NCBI RefSeq assembly: GCF_900112475.1
Contig: NZ_FOLW01000002.1
Span: 367,584 to 431,583, forward strand
Length of the DNA: 64,000 bases
Direction of reading: 5' to 3'
Source: Pragia fontium DSM 5563 = ATCC 49100
GTDB lineage: Bacteria; Pseudomonadota; Gammaproteobacteria; Enterobacterales; Enterobacteriaceae
Shown: piece after piece, positions 39,414 to 48,290 of the stretch
Layout of the letters: every line of letters starts with the position of its first letter
How positions within the stretch are numbered: the stretch's first letter is position 1
Notes under the pieces: generated by a model
What the model was told of the DNA's origin: nothing
The model's database searches: none
The model's input: only the letters and a program-made list of their open reading frames with translations
Program-made: the position numbers and the translations under genes

Positions 39414-40400
39414 TTAACTCTTCGTCACGATCTCGTAATTGATCACATCGCTATAGTCGCCTAATTCCTGATCCTCATTCCCATACAAATCAAAAGTAGG
39501 GGTAAAGCAGGTTTGATTGCCGCTGTCTTCAAATCTTATGCTGGAATTGTTGATGTTCGGTAACAGAATCTGTTTGCCCATATTATCCAGCGTTAAAGTA
39601 TAAGGAAGTAGGCTAGTGGGGTTCAGATTGTGTTTGAGGACAAAGCGATTGTTAACAATTCCGTTAGCATTGGTTGCAGTCACAATAAAATCCTTACCGG
39701 CACTTTCCGTAGACAGATAGCTGATACAGAGACGATCGGCGGCATTGGTCATCACTTTTTGTTGTTTCCCTGCGGCAATTTCACCTAAGTCCCAGTCAGG
39801 GGCATTCATCGTAAGGTTAACGATTGCCGGTGGCTTATTAGGGTTATCCATCAGTTGACAAGTTTGTGTTGCTTGTGAAGCAGCAAAATATACCGCGCCA
39901 ACCTGATCGTAGATGATGCCACTGGAATAGACGTTAGTGGGATACAGAGCCACTATCGCGACGTTAGCATCCTTTACGTTAATAACAACGTCAGCCGTAT
40001 AGGGATCATAGATGTTCCATTCAGGAGAGTAATTGTATCCATAGGTTAAATAACCATTGCCGTTGGTGTAAGTACCATAGTTACTCCCTATGGGGGCATG
40101 ACCATTCATTTTGATATTATCAGGAGGAAAATAAGCCTTAATGGGGGTACCATTTTTGTCATATTGGAAAATCAAAAAGCCTCGTCCGGTACGGACACCC
40201 CAATCGCGATCCGGTGGAATACTACCCATAAGCGCCCAGTTTGCTGTAAAGCTGGCTTGCCAAGTATCGCTGCCGGTGTTGGTCATTAGGCAATTACTGA
40301 CACCAGAAATGACGTTGTGAGGCATGCCCGCAAGTTGAATGCTATAAGCTGAGTTGGGGCTAATCAGTAATAAGGCGAAAAAAGAATAAAGGTACTTCAT
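39414..40400 (-). CDS. Alpha-fimbrial (CS1-type) tip adhesin
   Basis: A 328-residue secreted protein, signal peptide ending near AYS (residue 20). Its size, its place as the last gene, and the two-part layout point to the CfaE/CooD/CblD tip-adhesin family: an N-terminal adhesin domain rich in Tyr/Gly/Asn (about 20-190, with Cys pairs) and a C-terminal pilin-like domain (LTMNAPDWDLGEIAAGKQ... INYEIVTKS). The ATG follows GGGAG. It is the last gene of the fimbrial operon, 183 bases after the second chaperone gene. The binding target is unknown. Confidence 0.82.
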   Translation of the reverse strand: MKYLYSFFALLLISPNSAYSIQLAGMPHNVISGVSNCLMTNTGSDTWQASFTANWALMGSIPPDRDWGVRTGRGFLIFQYDKNGTPIKAYFPPDNIKMNGHAPIGSNYGTYTNGNGYLTYGYNYSPEWNIYDPYTADVVINVKDANVAIVALYPTNVYSSGIIYDQVGAVYFAASQATQTCQLMDNPNKPPAIVNLTMNAPDWDLGEIAAGKQQKVMTNAADRLCISYLSTESAGKDFIVTATNANGIVNNRFVLKHNLNPTSLLPYTLTLDNMGKQILLPNINNSSIRFEDSGNQTCFTPTFDLYGNEDQELGDYSDVINYEIVTKS

Positions 40401-40583
40401 GATGCTCCCTTTCAGATTAGATAAATTAAAACTATGGTTTTAAGCGGCGAATAAAATTTGATGTCACGATAAAATATTTTTTATGTCACTCGTTATGATT
40501 GCAGCGATGAAGCTGCTTATCAGGTCATGGCCGAGGAGAGATATGCTGCGGCTGGCGATGATTGAGAATAATGATATTCATAA

Positions 40584-41258
40584 TTATTTTTCCATACGTT
40601 GACCGGCGAGACAGCCGCCATAACCGGGTAGAGAAATATGTTTACCCGATAAGCGTTGAGGGGTTCCTGGGTAGATATTGATATCTTCAGGGGTGCTGCC
40701 ATCGGTCTGGATTCCTTTTAGAGCAACGTGGACATTTCCCGTTGCCGTAAGGAGAACGCCTTTTTGTTCGCATTGGACATCAAGCTGTACTTTCTCTCTT
40801 TCTGGTCGCTGGCGTATTATCGCGCTGAAACTTAGGTTCACAGCGATACTGGCTGTTGCTCGGTCTGCCGATGTGCCATGAAGTTGTACTATTGGGCGAA
40901 CATTGAGGCGATAGACCGTTTCTTTATCCACACTTTTTAATGGCCGCAGTGTGATCAGTTTATGCTGTCGTGGATTGAGCTGTAGTTTAAACGGCGAGGC
41001 ATAGAGCGTAGGCTGGTAGATCAACCCCATAGGAATTCGTTGTTCTTTGGAAAAGTGAACGCCGGGATTGGTGACTAACGACGTTGAGATCGTGACATAT
41101 TCAATTCTATCGCCATTATTACTCACCTTGATAGTTTGAGGTGTGTTACCCCTCAATTCAATACGCTTTGGCGAAATGTCGATTGCCGCTTTTACGGTAC
41201 CAATGGAAAGATATATGCTGCTCAGGCAAGTGAGCCACAGTAAAAAATGGCTCTTCAT
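40584..41258 (-). CDS. Alpha-fimbrial periplasmic chaperone, second full copy
   Basis: A 224-residue periplasmic chaperone of the CS1/alpha-fimbrial type with a signal peptide ending near VKA. The first Ig-like domain has IDISPKRIELRGNTPQTIKVSNNGD and LQLNPRQHKLITLRPLKSVDKETVYRLNVRP, the equivalent of the classic chaperone G1-strand region; the second domain carries a cysteine pair (VQCEQ, GGCLAG). The gene overlaps the upstream minor-pilin gene by four bases (ATGA), so the two are coupled. It may serve that pilin or the tip adhesin, a functional split that is inferred. Confidence 0.82.
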   Translation of the reverse strand: MKSHFLLWLTCLSSIYLSIGTVKAAIDISPKRIELRGNTPQTIKVSNNGDRIEYVTISTSLVTNPGVHFSKEQRIPMGLIYQPTLYASPFKLQLNPRQHKLITLRPLKSVDKETVYRLNVRPIVQLHGTSADRATASIAVNLSFSAIIRQRPEREKVQLDVQCEQKGVLLTATGNVHVALKGIQTDGSTPEDINIYPGTPQRLSGKHISLPGYGGCLAGQRMEK

Positions 41259-41818
41259 GGCACGGCCTTAGCAACAGGTTCAAAAGTGAGTCTTAATTCT
41301 CCCTGATAAATACCGGCATTAGTTTTGAAATCCCCTTCAGGCGGTAGAGCGCTAATGGCGAGGCTATAATCCCCAATGGTATCCTGTAAGGGGTCTGCTG
41401 ACGGGGTATTATAGAATACTGTCGGTGCTCCTACGGATAATATTTTTGCTGCGCTGTCTACATTTGCCATGCTGACTTCGGCCACCTGAAATTGCAGGGT
41501 AGGCGTTTGTGCATGGCGGAGTATTAATGCCTGATCCAAGCTGACCTGAAAGATACCGGTACTGGAGGTAATGCGGAGTGGTAACTCAATTTGATAGGGA
41601 GAATTTGCACCACCTTGCTGGAACATCTCCATTTCTTGCGTATACCAGCCACCGTTGATGTCATTAACAAAGAGGCGATTGGGCTTAATGATGGTAGCAC
41701 TAACACGGCTTGACGTTTTTCCTTTTACCATGATGATAGCGGCATTGGCTACCGAGGCAAAGGTGGATGCTACTAACGCCAATAGTAATATGTAGGTTGC
41801 TGAGCAAGTTATTTTCAT
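41255..41818 (-). CDS. CS1-type minor fimbrial subunit
   Basis: A 187-residue pilin-like protein with a signal peptide ending near ANA. The body resembles the major subunit at 45371 in design (opening beta strand KTSSRVSATIIKPNRLFVND, middle LPLRITSSTGIFQVSLDQAL, and the donor end GIYQGELRLTFEPVAKAVP), but is clearly divergent. The ATG at 41816-41818 overlaps the stop of the half-chaperone gene (ATGA). The frame remains open upstream to 41944 but lies inside the other gene. It could be a minor shaft or adaptor subunit. Confidence 0.78.
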   Translation of the reverse strand: MKITCSATYILLLALVASTFASVANAAIIMVKGKTSSRVSATIIKPNRLFVNDINGGWYTQEMEMFQQGGANSPYQIELPLRITSSTGIFQVSLDQALILRHAQTPTLQFQVAEVSMANVDSAAKILSVGAPTVFYNTPSADPLQDTIGDYSLAISALPPEGDFKTNAGIYQGELRLTFEPVAKAVP

Positions 41819-42288
41819 GATTGGCTCCCTATTTGATAAATCACCACGCCATAGCCAATACTGATAAATAAAGGCGTTCGGATCGGGGTTGTCCCTGTCG
41901 TGATAACATTCAGATTTTGCTGGGGGCGGAATGTAATACGCCATACCTGAGTTGTTTCTGGCTGTGAAAGCACGCGTAGCTGCATCGTTCTTTTTTGACC
42001 GGGGCCAAGAGCCAGCCTTGATGGTGTGACCAACAAGGATGGAGACTCGACATGACCAACGCCAATTAACGTCTCCGGCTGAAGGCCTGGATTTGTTAGC
42101 AGTTGTTGCTGGATATCCAGATACAGCGTGGCATCACCACTATTTTCCACCACCAATTCCGGCAAATGACCCTGCTGTGGGATCGTCAACTCAGCCTGAG
42201 AGAGGGTCAACAAACCACCGGCATAGCTATGTTGTGCTAACAGGAGGGCGGCTAATACGCCAAAACAACGTGAAAAGATCAGGGACAT
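41815..42288 (-). CDS. Single-domain chaperone-like fimbrial protein
   Basis: A 157-residue secreted protein (signal peptide ending near SYA). It aligns with only the first Ig-like domain of the two full chaperones in this operon: LTLSQAELTIPQQ... VVENSGDATLYLDI... LTNPG... LVTPSRLALGPGQKR... WRITFRPQQ... SIGYGVVIY. The whole second domain is absent, yet the end is a clean stop codon and the next gene starts there with a four-base overlap, so this is not a frameshift relic. It overlaps the preceding chaperone gene by ten bases. A helper chaperone or pilin-like part is possible. Confidence 0.75.
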   Translation of the reverse strand: MSLIFSRCFGVLAALLLAQHSYAGGLLTLSQAELTIPQQGHLPELVVENSGDATLYLDIQQQLLTNPGLQPETLIGVGHVESPSLLVTPSRLALGPGQKRTMQLRVLSQPETTQVWRITFRPQQNLNVITTGTTPIRTPLFISIGYGVVIYQIGSQS

Positions 42289-42965
42289 ACTATTTCAATC
42301 CGTTTACCGTCCAAGTCGGCACTCAATTTTCTTGTTTTCAGGGTTTGTGGCGTACCCGGAAATAGTGCTATGACTTCGGTAGCGTTACTGTTGGCAGAAG
42401 CCATTTTTACCTGTTCAAGAAGCAGACGAACATTGCCATTGTTAAGCAGGGTAATCTTATTGGCTTCACAACGATGACCTAACTTAGGACGCTGATTAGC
42501 CGGGGCAGGGAGATGACGTATTAATACGCCATACCCTACGGATAGCGTCATCGGGGCAGTAATCTTATCGTCAGGAGCTCCGCTGACCTCAAAGGATTTA
42601 ACCGGGACAACATAAAGCCGATACACTGTTTCATTGGCTGGTTCTTTCAACGAGGTAAGTAAAATATCCCGCGATTGGTTTGGTCCAAGCGTCAATTTAT
42701 TTGGCGTGGCCATAAGTTCCGGATGAGGTAACTGTTGAATTGGCGTCTTATGTTCCTGTGCATCACCAGGGTTATCCACTTTTGCCAGAGAGATAGTGAG
42801 GTAAAGTGGGGCATCGCCGGTATTCCGCACAGAGATGCGCTGTTCATGCTGGTTAAAAACTTTAATGCTGATTGGTGTCACCATCAACTGTGGTCCGGCA
42901 TTGACGTTAAGCGGGAAACCGTTGAGGCTGGCTAGTAGGATAAGAAGTGAAAGTGTTTTTTTCAT
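42279..42965 (-). CDS. Alpha-fimbrial periplasmic chaperone, first full copy
   Basis: A 228-residue periplasmic chaperone of the CooB/CblB/TcfA type. Signal peptide to NVNA; first Ig-like domain with MVTPISIKVFNQHEQRISVRNTGD and NKLTLGPNQSRDILL, VYRLYVVPVK; domain boundary at SVGYGVLIRHLPAP; second domain with two cysteines (HRCEAN, EIVCP at the end). It lies 28 bases after the usher gene on the same strand. In known CS1 operons the chaperone comes first; here it follows the usher. Confidence 0.85.
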   Translation of the reverse strand: MKKTLSLLILLASLNGFPLNVNAGPQLMVTPISIKVFNQHEQRISVRNTGDAPLYLTISLAKVDNPGDAQEHKTPIQQLPHPELMATPNKLTLGPNQSRDILLTSLKEPANETVYRLYVVPVKSFEVSGAPDDKITAPMTLSVGYGVLIRHLPAPANQRPKLGHRCEANKITLLNNGNVRLLLEQVKMASANSNATEVIALFPGTPQTLKTRKLSADLDGKRIEIVCP

Positions 42966-42993
42966 AATGACTCCGATAAGGCCCTGCTCGGTA

Positions 42994-45288
42994 CTACAGT
43001 GCCGAGCAGGTGTAAAAGTTGTTATGGGATTGGCTCAGATCGCAGCGGAAGCGCCGGTTTTTATTTTCGACATCGATAGTCGGTAACAGCTGTTTGCTGG
43101 CGATGGAAAATAAGCCGTTGGGGTAGGCGACATCACCAGTTTCCCGGATGGTGCCACTGACCGGATTTCCCTGAGTATCTTGCAGAAATCCGTTATAAAG
43201 GAGGTTGATATCCACGCTGGCTTTAGCGGCGTAAACTTGACCAGGATGCGCCCGAGGGATATTGGCCGGTACTTCGACGTTGATATCTTGATCGTTATCC
43301 TGACTATTGACGCGGGCAAAAGTGATATCGTTGTAACTCTTGATGGGAATAGCATAAACACTATTGCTACCAACGGGTGCTCCTTCAACTTCAAAACCGT
43401 AGTCAATACCTTGCAACATGGGAGTAGAAAGCAGCATGGCTGAACCGCTGCTACTGTAGCGACCCAGAGCGACACCTTGAGTATTGGCGGCAATCATGCC
43501 ACGGTAATTCAAGTCGGCATTATTGCTGTTCGCACTACGGCCCAGATTAAGTGACACATCGCCACGGCTACCTTCTCGAGTGGCATACAAGTTAACGTTA
43601 TTCAGGTCATTAATACGGCTGACGGTGGTACCCAATGTGGTGGTGCCAAATGTATCAGTGCTAATATGCCGATAGTTACCGCTAAGTTGAGTTTGTCCCC
43701 CTGAACGGGCGGCAGAAAAACTGCCCTGTATGCGATCAAGCGTCCAGGTGGTATTGAAAAAAATACCGTAGTTGTTACCTGACTGCTGGAAGCCACCTTT
43801 TTGTACCCCCAACGAGAATGTTGACCATAGTCCATTAGGACGATAGTTCCAACGCAATTCGATTTGATGTGATTCGCTGCTGGAAAATTGACTGTAGTTA
43901 TAGGAAATAAGCGAGTTTCCCAGTCCACGGCTGTAAGATAAAGCGCTGCTTGATGTACCGTAGCTATAATAGGACACATCACTATGCTGATAGCGGCTGT
44001 AGGAAAGGTTACCCAGTTCGCTACCATATAATGACAGGTTGAGATAACCGCCGTTGCCTTTTTCACCGCTCATCACCCCCAGAGTTGGTGATACTTGGAT
44101 ACCCCCGAATGTACTGGGGCGGCTGATATTTCCTTCGGTAGCCCATTTACCTTCGGAGCCACTAATAGCGGTACCATTGAAGAAAAACCATAATAAATCT
44201 CGGCTCAGTCCGCCTTCTAATAAATTGCCATCATTGCTGATATCTTTTCCTGCCGTCAGATGCCAGGCCATATAGCCGGGATAACCGCTATAATTAACAT
44301 TACTGATGGCATGGTTTTCACGGCTAATGGTATTGCCGTTACGGTCAACCAGACGAACCTCGGTTGAGTAGTAACCGCCGGGTAAATCGTTAAAACTGAT
44401 GGTATTCCGTCCCAGTACTGCGGGGCGTTTTAGAATCATTCGACCATCGCGATAAAACTCGTAGTTACCTTCAGCGGTGGAGAACAGAACCAATTCTCCT
44501 TTACCGTCGCCAATTCGAAGGTTTGATTGACTCCCAATGGTAACAAATTGGTCAAAACTGGGAGATAGCGTGGTACTGATGCTATCAGAGGCAAAGTCGA
44601 TACTGTTCTGTCGGCCTGCGCGTAAATAGGTCGACGAGAAGTTTTTTTGTATATAGTAGGTTGAAATGCCTTGATTGTGCGTATTCTTTTCACCCATGCT
44701 GGCGTAGTTGCTATACCAGTTAAGATAGCCAAAACTTTGCCATGGCATACCCAGCCAGGCATTGCTGTTGAGGTTAATGGCACGATAATTCTCGCTGGAA
44801 GCTCGGATATCTACGTTTTGGTTGTGTACTAATCCCAGAGAGGTTTCAGGCAAAATGTAGTCGTTTTCACTGCTACGTAATGTAATGGCGCGTCGTGTTT
44901 TATCCACGGTCACGTGCTTTCCCTCAATAGTGAGATCGCAGCCGTTCAAACACTGTTTGTAGTCTAGTTGATCGAATATTTTTTGTAGGTTGGCAATGAT
45001 TTTCGGATCAACCGCGTTACGGCGATATTTTTCCCGATCAAAATCCAATTTATTCAGCTGTGGTGAATAACTGATAAAATCCGGTAAGGTAATACCATCA
45101 ATGGTCGCAACATATTTAGCCGTATCATCTATTTCAGATTCACTAAAACCGTCGGGTACGCCATAGACGAATGTGATCCGATCATCAGCTTGAGCCTGAA
45201 TAGTCAGCATAAACGTCAGGAGTGTCGACTGAAATAGTGTCAGGTAGACACTTTCTTTTGCAGAAAGCCTTTTTTCCTTGATGATCAT
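42994..45288 (-). CDS. Alpha-fimbrial outer-membrane usher (TcfC/CooC type)
   Basis: A 764-residue outer-membrane usher of the CS1/alpha family, which exports and assembles fimbrial subunits. Seen are a signal segment (LLTFMLTIQAQA), an N-terminal domain with Cys pair (KQCLNGCDL), a Tyr/Ser/Gly-rich beta-barrel, and the plug-like part around RMILKRPAVLGRNTISFNDLPGGYYSTEVRLVDRNG. The C-terminal domain ends with two cysteines (RCDLSQ, YTCSAL). The size is somewhat short for CooC-like ushers (about 870), but the frame is clean. The start at 45288 has only a weak ribosome site. Confidence 0.86.
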   Translation of the reverse strand: MIIKEKRLSAKESVYLTLFQSTLLTFMLTIQAQADDRITFVYGVPDGFSESEIDDTAKYVATIDGITLPDFISYSPQLNKLDFDREKYRRNAVDPKIIANLQKIFDQLDYKQCLNGCDLTIEGKHVTVDKTRRAITLRSSENDYILPETSLGLVHNQNVDIRASSENYRAINLNSNAWLGMPWQSFGYLNWYSNYASMGEKNTHNQGISTYYIQKNFSSTYLRAGRQNSIDFASDSISTTLSPSFDQFVTIGSQSNLRIGDGKGELVLFSTAEGNYEFYRDGRMILKRPAVLGRNTISFNDLPGGYYSTEVRLVDRNGNTISRENHAISNVNYSGYPGYMAWHLTAGKDISNDGNLLEGGLSRDLLWFFFNGTAISGSEGKWATEGNISRPSTFGGIQVSPTLGVMSGEKGNGGYLNLSLYGSELGNLSYSRYQHSDVSYYSYGTSSSALSYSRGLGNSLISYNYSQFSSSESHQIELRWNYRPNGLWSTFSLGVQKGGFQQSGNNYGIFFNTTWTLDRIQGSFSAARSGGQTQLSGNYRHISTDTFGTTTLGTTVSRINDLNNVNLYATREGSRGDVSLNLGRSANSNNADLNYRGMIAANTQGVALGRYSSSGSAMLLSTPMLQGIDYGFEVEGAPVGSNSVYAIPIKSYNDITFARVNSQDNDQDINVEVPANIPRAHPGQVYAAKASVDINLLYNGFLQDTQGNPVSGTIRETGDVAYPNGLFSIASKQLLPTIDVENKNRRFRCDLSQSHNNFYTCSAL

Positions 45289-45331
45289 TAATTATGCATT
45301 CCCTGCGAATTGAATGTAAAACAGGTCATAA

Positions 45332-45359
45332 AGGCCACTTCATTAATATAAAGTGGCCT
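45332..45359 (-). terminator. Hairpin between the major pilin and usher genes
   Basis: A perfect 9-bp inverted repeat (AGGCCACTT / AAGTGGCCT) with a ten-base loop lies in the 82-base gap and is followed on the minus strand by only a short T-containing tail. This is the layout of a leaky terminator or 3'-protecting hairpin that raises major pilin mRNA over usher mRNA. Confidence 0.65.
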
Positions 45360-45370
45360 GAGGGGGTTAT

Positions 45371-45898
45371 TTATTTTGCTGTTACAACGGGTTCAAATAC
45401 CATAACCAGGTCGCCGTTATAGCTGCCATTGGTACTCAGACCATTTACAGCAACAGGTGCGTCAAGTTTAACGTTCAGGTTATAAACTTGATCAAACTCA
45501 GTACCAGATTTTTCAGTTTGTTTGATTTCCACTGTTGTGCCTGTAGCTAATGGCTTAGAACCGGCACTTGTATCCATTGTGATGCTGGCATTTGGCATTT
45601 CATAATTACCGTTGCTCATTTTCAACGGCTGTGCCAAAGTCACCTTAAAGGATTCATTTTTACTCCATACGCGAATTGGCAATGTTGTAGAAAACTTCTG
45701 CTGTTTATAATCCAGCGCTCTAACTTCTTCTACGTCATACCAACTTGAACCATCAGGCTTAGATACAAATAACGCATCGTTAATTTGTGCCGTAAGGTGA
45801 ATGGTCTTAGGGAGCTGATTGCTTGGTTCGGCATTAGCAACACCGGCGCCAAAAAACATGCTCATACCTAAAATCAGTGCGTATTGATTAAATTTCAT
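45371..45898 (-). CDS. CS1-type major fimbrial subunit
   Basis: A 175-residue pilin of the CS1 (class 5, alpha) family. The signal peptide ends near ANA (about residue 23) and the mature N-terminus EPSNQLPKTIHLTAQINDALFV is the donor-strand/first strand region, with LPIRVWSKNESFKVTLAQPL and VNGLSTNGSYNGDLVMVFEP typical of CooA/CblA-like pilins. No cysteines, as usual for this class. The ATG at 45896-45898 follows GGAGA at five bases. It is the first gene of the operon, which fits its need for the highest expression. Confidence 0.87.
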   Translation of the reverse strand: MKFNQYALILGMSMFFGAGVANAEPSNQLPKTIHLTAQINDALFVSKPDGSSWYDVEEVRALDYKQQKFSTTLPIRVWSKNESFKVTLAQPLKMSNGNYEMPNASITMDTSAGSKPLATGTTVEIKQTEKSGTEFDQVYNLNVKLDAPVAVNGLSTNGSYNGDLVMVFEPVVTAK

Positions 45899-46467
45899 TA
45901 TATTTCTCCATGTGGAAGTCACTCATCCATAACGATGATATCGCGCTATATTTCCGATCGAGAGAGATGACATAAGATAGCTATAGATGAATAAATATTA
46001 TTTTCTGTAACTAACTTATAACGTTATCTCACCAAGATTGGATTTAATACGCAGTCATTTTTTTATCCAGTTAGTCCACATTTCTAGACTTTCCAGATGG
46101 GGGGCATTTTAGTCGTGTTAATGTTTTTTTGGAATATAAGATCATTTAACTTGCCAAATACAGAATTTAATATTGATTTGCATAATTTTGAAGATTTATG
46201 TGTCGATATGTTAGGTGGTGCAAATTAAACAGCGGTAAATCAAGTTAAGTAGCATATAGTTTACATTAATTGTTTATTTTGAATTTTTGATTATTGGTGA
46301 ATTTTTAACAACTCATTAATATTAATAAATTGCAACTTATTTAAATATGTGTAATAAGCTCGGGCTAGAATTTCATTGCGATGAATTTTCAGGATGGTTC
46401 GGCAGCATAAGTAATATTTTATTTGAGGTGAAGCTAGGCGTAATAATAGAGCCTATTGTAAAAAATT
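45899..46467. promoter_or_regulatory. Divergent spacer, fimbrial operon / ToxR-like regulator
   Basis: About 570 AT-rich bases between divergent transcripts. It should contain the fimbrial promoter and the binding site of the regulator encoded at 46468. No clear operator repeat or invertible element (flanking inverted repeats as in fimS) was found by eye. Confidence 0.5.
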
Positions 46468-47319
46468 ATGGAATATATCTTTAATGACAGCGTAATCTTC
46501 AATGAGTCTGGGGGATTACGTTTTAAGCATAAAACTCAGCCTGCTATCTCTATGACTGTAATACAGGCAGGCATATTGATAGAGCTTATTAAGGCACAAA
46601 GTAAACCAGTACATCGTAATGATTTGCTTGATAAAGTGTGGGAAGATAATGGATATCCTGCTTCCAATAATAGTCTAAACCATAATATTGGATTTTTACG
46701 TAAGACATTAAAAGATTACGGAATTAATGATGCCATTATTACCGTACACCGCGTTGGTTTTAAATTAAATAAAGCGGTTGATGTGAATGTCTATCATTCC
46801 GATGCAACATTATTCGTAGCAGAAGGCGGTAATGAGCATGGTGTACTTTCTTCTATTGATCATGCGACCGAGATCGAGAGTAAAGCACGCACTTTATTAC
46901 GGCCTAAGCGGTGGTTGGGGCTAGGTTTATGGCAAACGGGGCAACAAAAAAAATGGGGCCTCTTGCTCGCTATGCTATTACCGTTACTTTTATTCGTCAT
47001 GGTTATCTTTTATCAGGCCAAACCGGTTACGAAAACCCAACATTACTTAGCAACAATTATGGGGTGTAAAACCTACACGGTTGAGCCCGTTGATGAGAGC
47101 CAGCAAGATAAATATCGTTTTTATAGTGAGTACTTTTTGAAGTCGCAAAATAAGCATTGCGGACCTAATGATATTTTATTGGCATATGTCCAAGATGCCC
47201 ATGATTTTCAGAAGTCTCTTAGAAGTAATGATAGGGCGTTCTTTGCTATTTGTAACTTCGACCAAAAAAAGACCGATTCTTGTGACAGCTTTTATTCTTA
47301 TTCTATGGTGCCTCAATGA
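46468..47319 (+). CDS. ToxR/CadC-like membrane-bound regulator
   Basis: A 283-residue protein with a winged helix (Trans_reg_C type, about residues 20-103; SMTVIQAGILIEL, HRNDLLDKVWED, NSLNHNIGFLRKTL, ITVHRVGFKL), a linker, one transmembrane helix (about 163-183) and a C-terminal periplasmic domain of 100 residues with four cysteines (C200, C231, C262, C272). The layout matches ToxR, CadC and MarT. It overlaps the FidL-like gene by four bases and faces the fimbrial operon, which it most likely controls. The ribosome site is weak. Confidence 0.85.
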   Translation: MEYIFNDSVIFNESGGLRFKHKTQPAISMTVIQAGILIELIKAQSKPVHRNDLLDKVWEDNGYPASNNSLNHNIGFLRKTLKDYGINDAIITVHRVGFKLNKAVDVNVYHSDATLFVAEGGNEHGVLSSIDHATEIESKARTLLRPKRWLGLGLWQTGQQKKWGLLLAMLLPLLLFVMVIFYQAKPVTKTQHYLATIMGCKTYTVEPVDESQQDKYRFYSEYFLKSQNKHCGPNDILLAYVQDAHDFQKSLRSNDRAFFAICNFDQKKTDSCDSFYSYSMVPQ

Positions 47320-47813
47320 AAATACGCTGGGTTGTAGTAGGTCTGCTGTGTGTTGTCGCCACTATAACGACGACGTGGTACTGGAAGAATAAGATGAAGG
47401 AACCAACAATATCATTGAATTGCCAATCCCAAGGGAAATTTATTTTTAATGAGAGACCTGATTCACCAATTTTCCAGGGTACTTACACATTGATTTTTGA
47501 TAATAATGGGTCTGGTACCATCAGTTTGGCGGGGATGTTGACGATGGGGACATCTCATTATCGAGTATTGCGTACCGCCATTATGCAGTATCAAACTATT
47601 GATGTAGAGAATGGTTGGTTTAATCTGAGTCATACTGGTGATGCCATTCAGGACTATGATAATGCACCAAAAGATGTGATTGATACTTACCTGTTGAGAG
47701 GGACGGACGGGAAAACTAAGCGTGTCTTTCGCGCTATGCCATTAAATGACCATGCATATTTGGTTGGAAATGCATATTCCCCGGTTATGGTCTGTTCTAA
47801 GGTGAACGGCTAA
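47316..47813 (+). CDS. FidL-like membrane protein
   Basis: A 165-residue protein with one N-terminal transmembrane helix (about residues 4-22) and a periplasmic domain with two cysteines (LNCQS, MVCSKV). Its layout resembles FidL, encoded next to the ToxR-like regulator MarT in Salmonella, and in role it resembles ToxS. The gene overlaps the ToxR-like gene by four bases (ATGA), so the two are made together. The protein probably stabilises or signals to the regulator's periplasmic domain. Confidence 0.72.
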   Translation: MKIRWVVVGLLCVVATITTTWYWKNKMKEPTISLNCQSQGKFIFNERPDSPIFQGTYTLIFDNNGSGTISLAGMLTMGTSHYRVLRTAIMQYQTIDVENGWFNLSHTGDAIQDYDNAPKDVIDTYLLRGTDGKTKRVFRAMPLNDHAYLVGNAYSPVMVCSKVNG

Positions 47814-47852
47814 GAATAGCTTATCGTCAGCAATCTGATTTATCGTGCCAAT

Positions 47853-47890
47853 TTTAAGATGGCCCATCTTTTGGAGTCGGCCATCTTAAA
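47853..47890. terminator. 12-bp hairpin after the FidL-like gene
   Basis: TTTAAGATGGCC and GGCCATCTTAAA form a perfect 12-bp stem with a 14-base loop between convergent genes. No T tract follows. Confidence 0.5.
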
Positions 47891-47942
47891 TGGTATTGGT
47901 GTTTATAAAAATCGGTGATGGATACGGGAGAGATAAACTGGC

Positions 47943-48167
47943 TTAGTTAAACTTGCCATTAGTGGTAATAAACATATTGATTGCCTCCTGAATTTCCCGC
48001 TGTTTCTTGGTATCATCCGTTTCGTTAATTAAATCTTCTAAAGTACTAATAATGGCCTCACGGGAGATATTAGCCCCTTGAGTGTTCAACCGACATACGG
48101 CTTTACCAATAAGGCGACGGATTTCATCCTGCATAAACTGCAGTGTTTCAATGCTCATGATATTCAT
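47943..48167 (-). CDS. YmgB/AriR-family small regulator
   Basis: A 74-residue protein with the pattern of the YmgB (AriR)/YcgZ family: LIGKAVCRLNTQGANISREAIISTLEDLINETDD, two amphipathic helices around a conserved Gly-x-x-Ile turn. In E. coli YmgB family members are small helical dimers that affect biofilm, acid resistance and the Rcs pathway. The ATG at 48165-48167 follows AGGAAA; the other in-frame ATGs are 48158 and 48185. It lies next to the fimbrial regulator, so a surface-related role would fit. Confidence 0.65.
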   Translation of the reverse strand: MNIMSIETLQFMQDEIRRLIGKAVCRLNTQGANISREAIISTLEDLINETDDTKKQREIQEAINMFITTNGKFN

Positions 48168-48290
48168 TTTTCCTGATGTTGGCATAATTGGGTTGAGATG
48201 TTTTCAATAATATCATTATGTTAATTACGAGATGTTACCGTTTGAGGGATATCTGCGATTGTTAGCTTCAGCGATTAACCCTATTCATTC

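Noticed and set aside
45899-46467. Invertible fimbrial switch (fimS-like)
   Set aside because: No pair of matching inverted repeats bordering the promoter region and no recombinase gene nearby.
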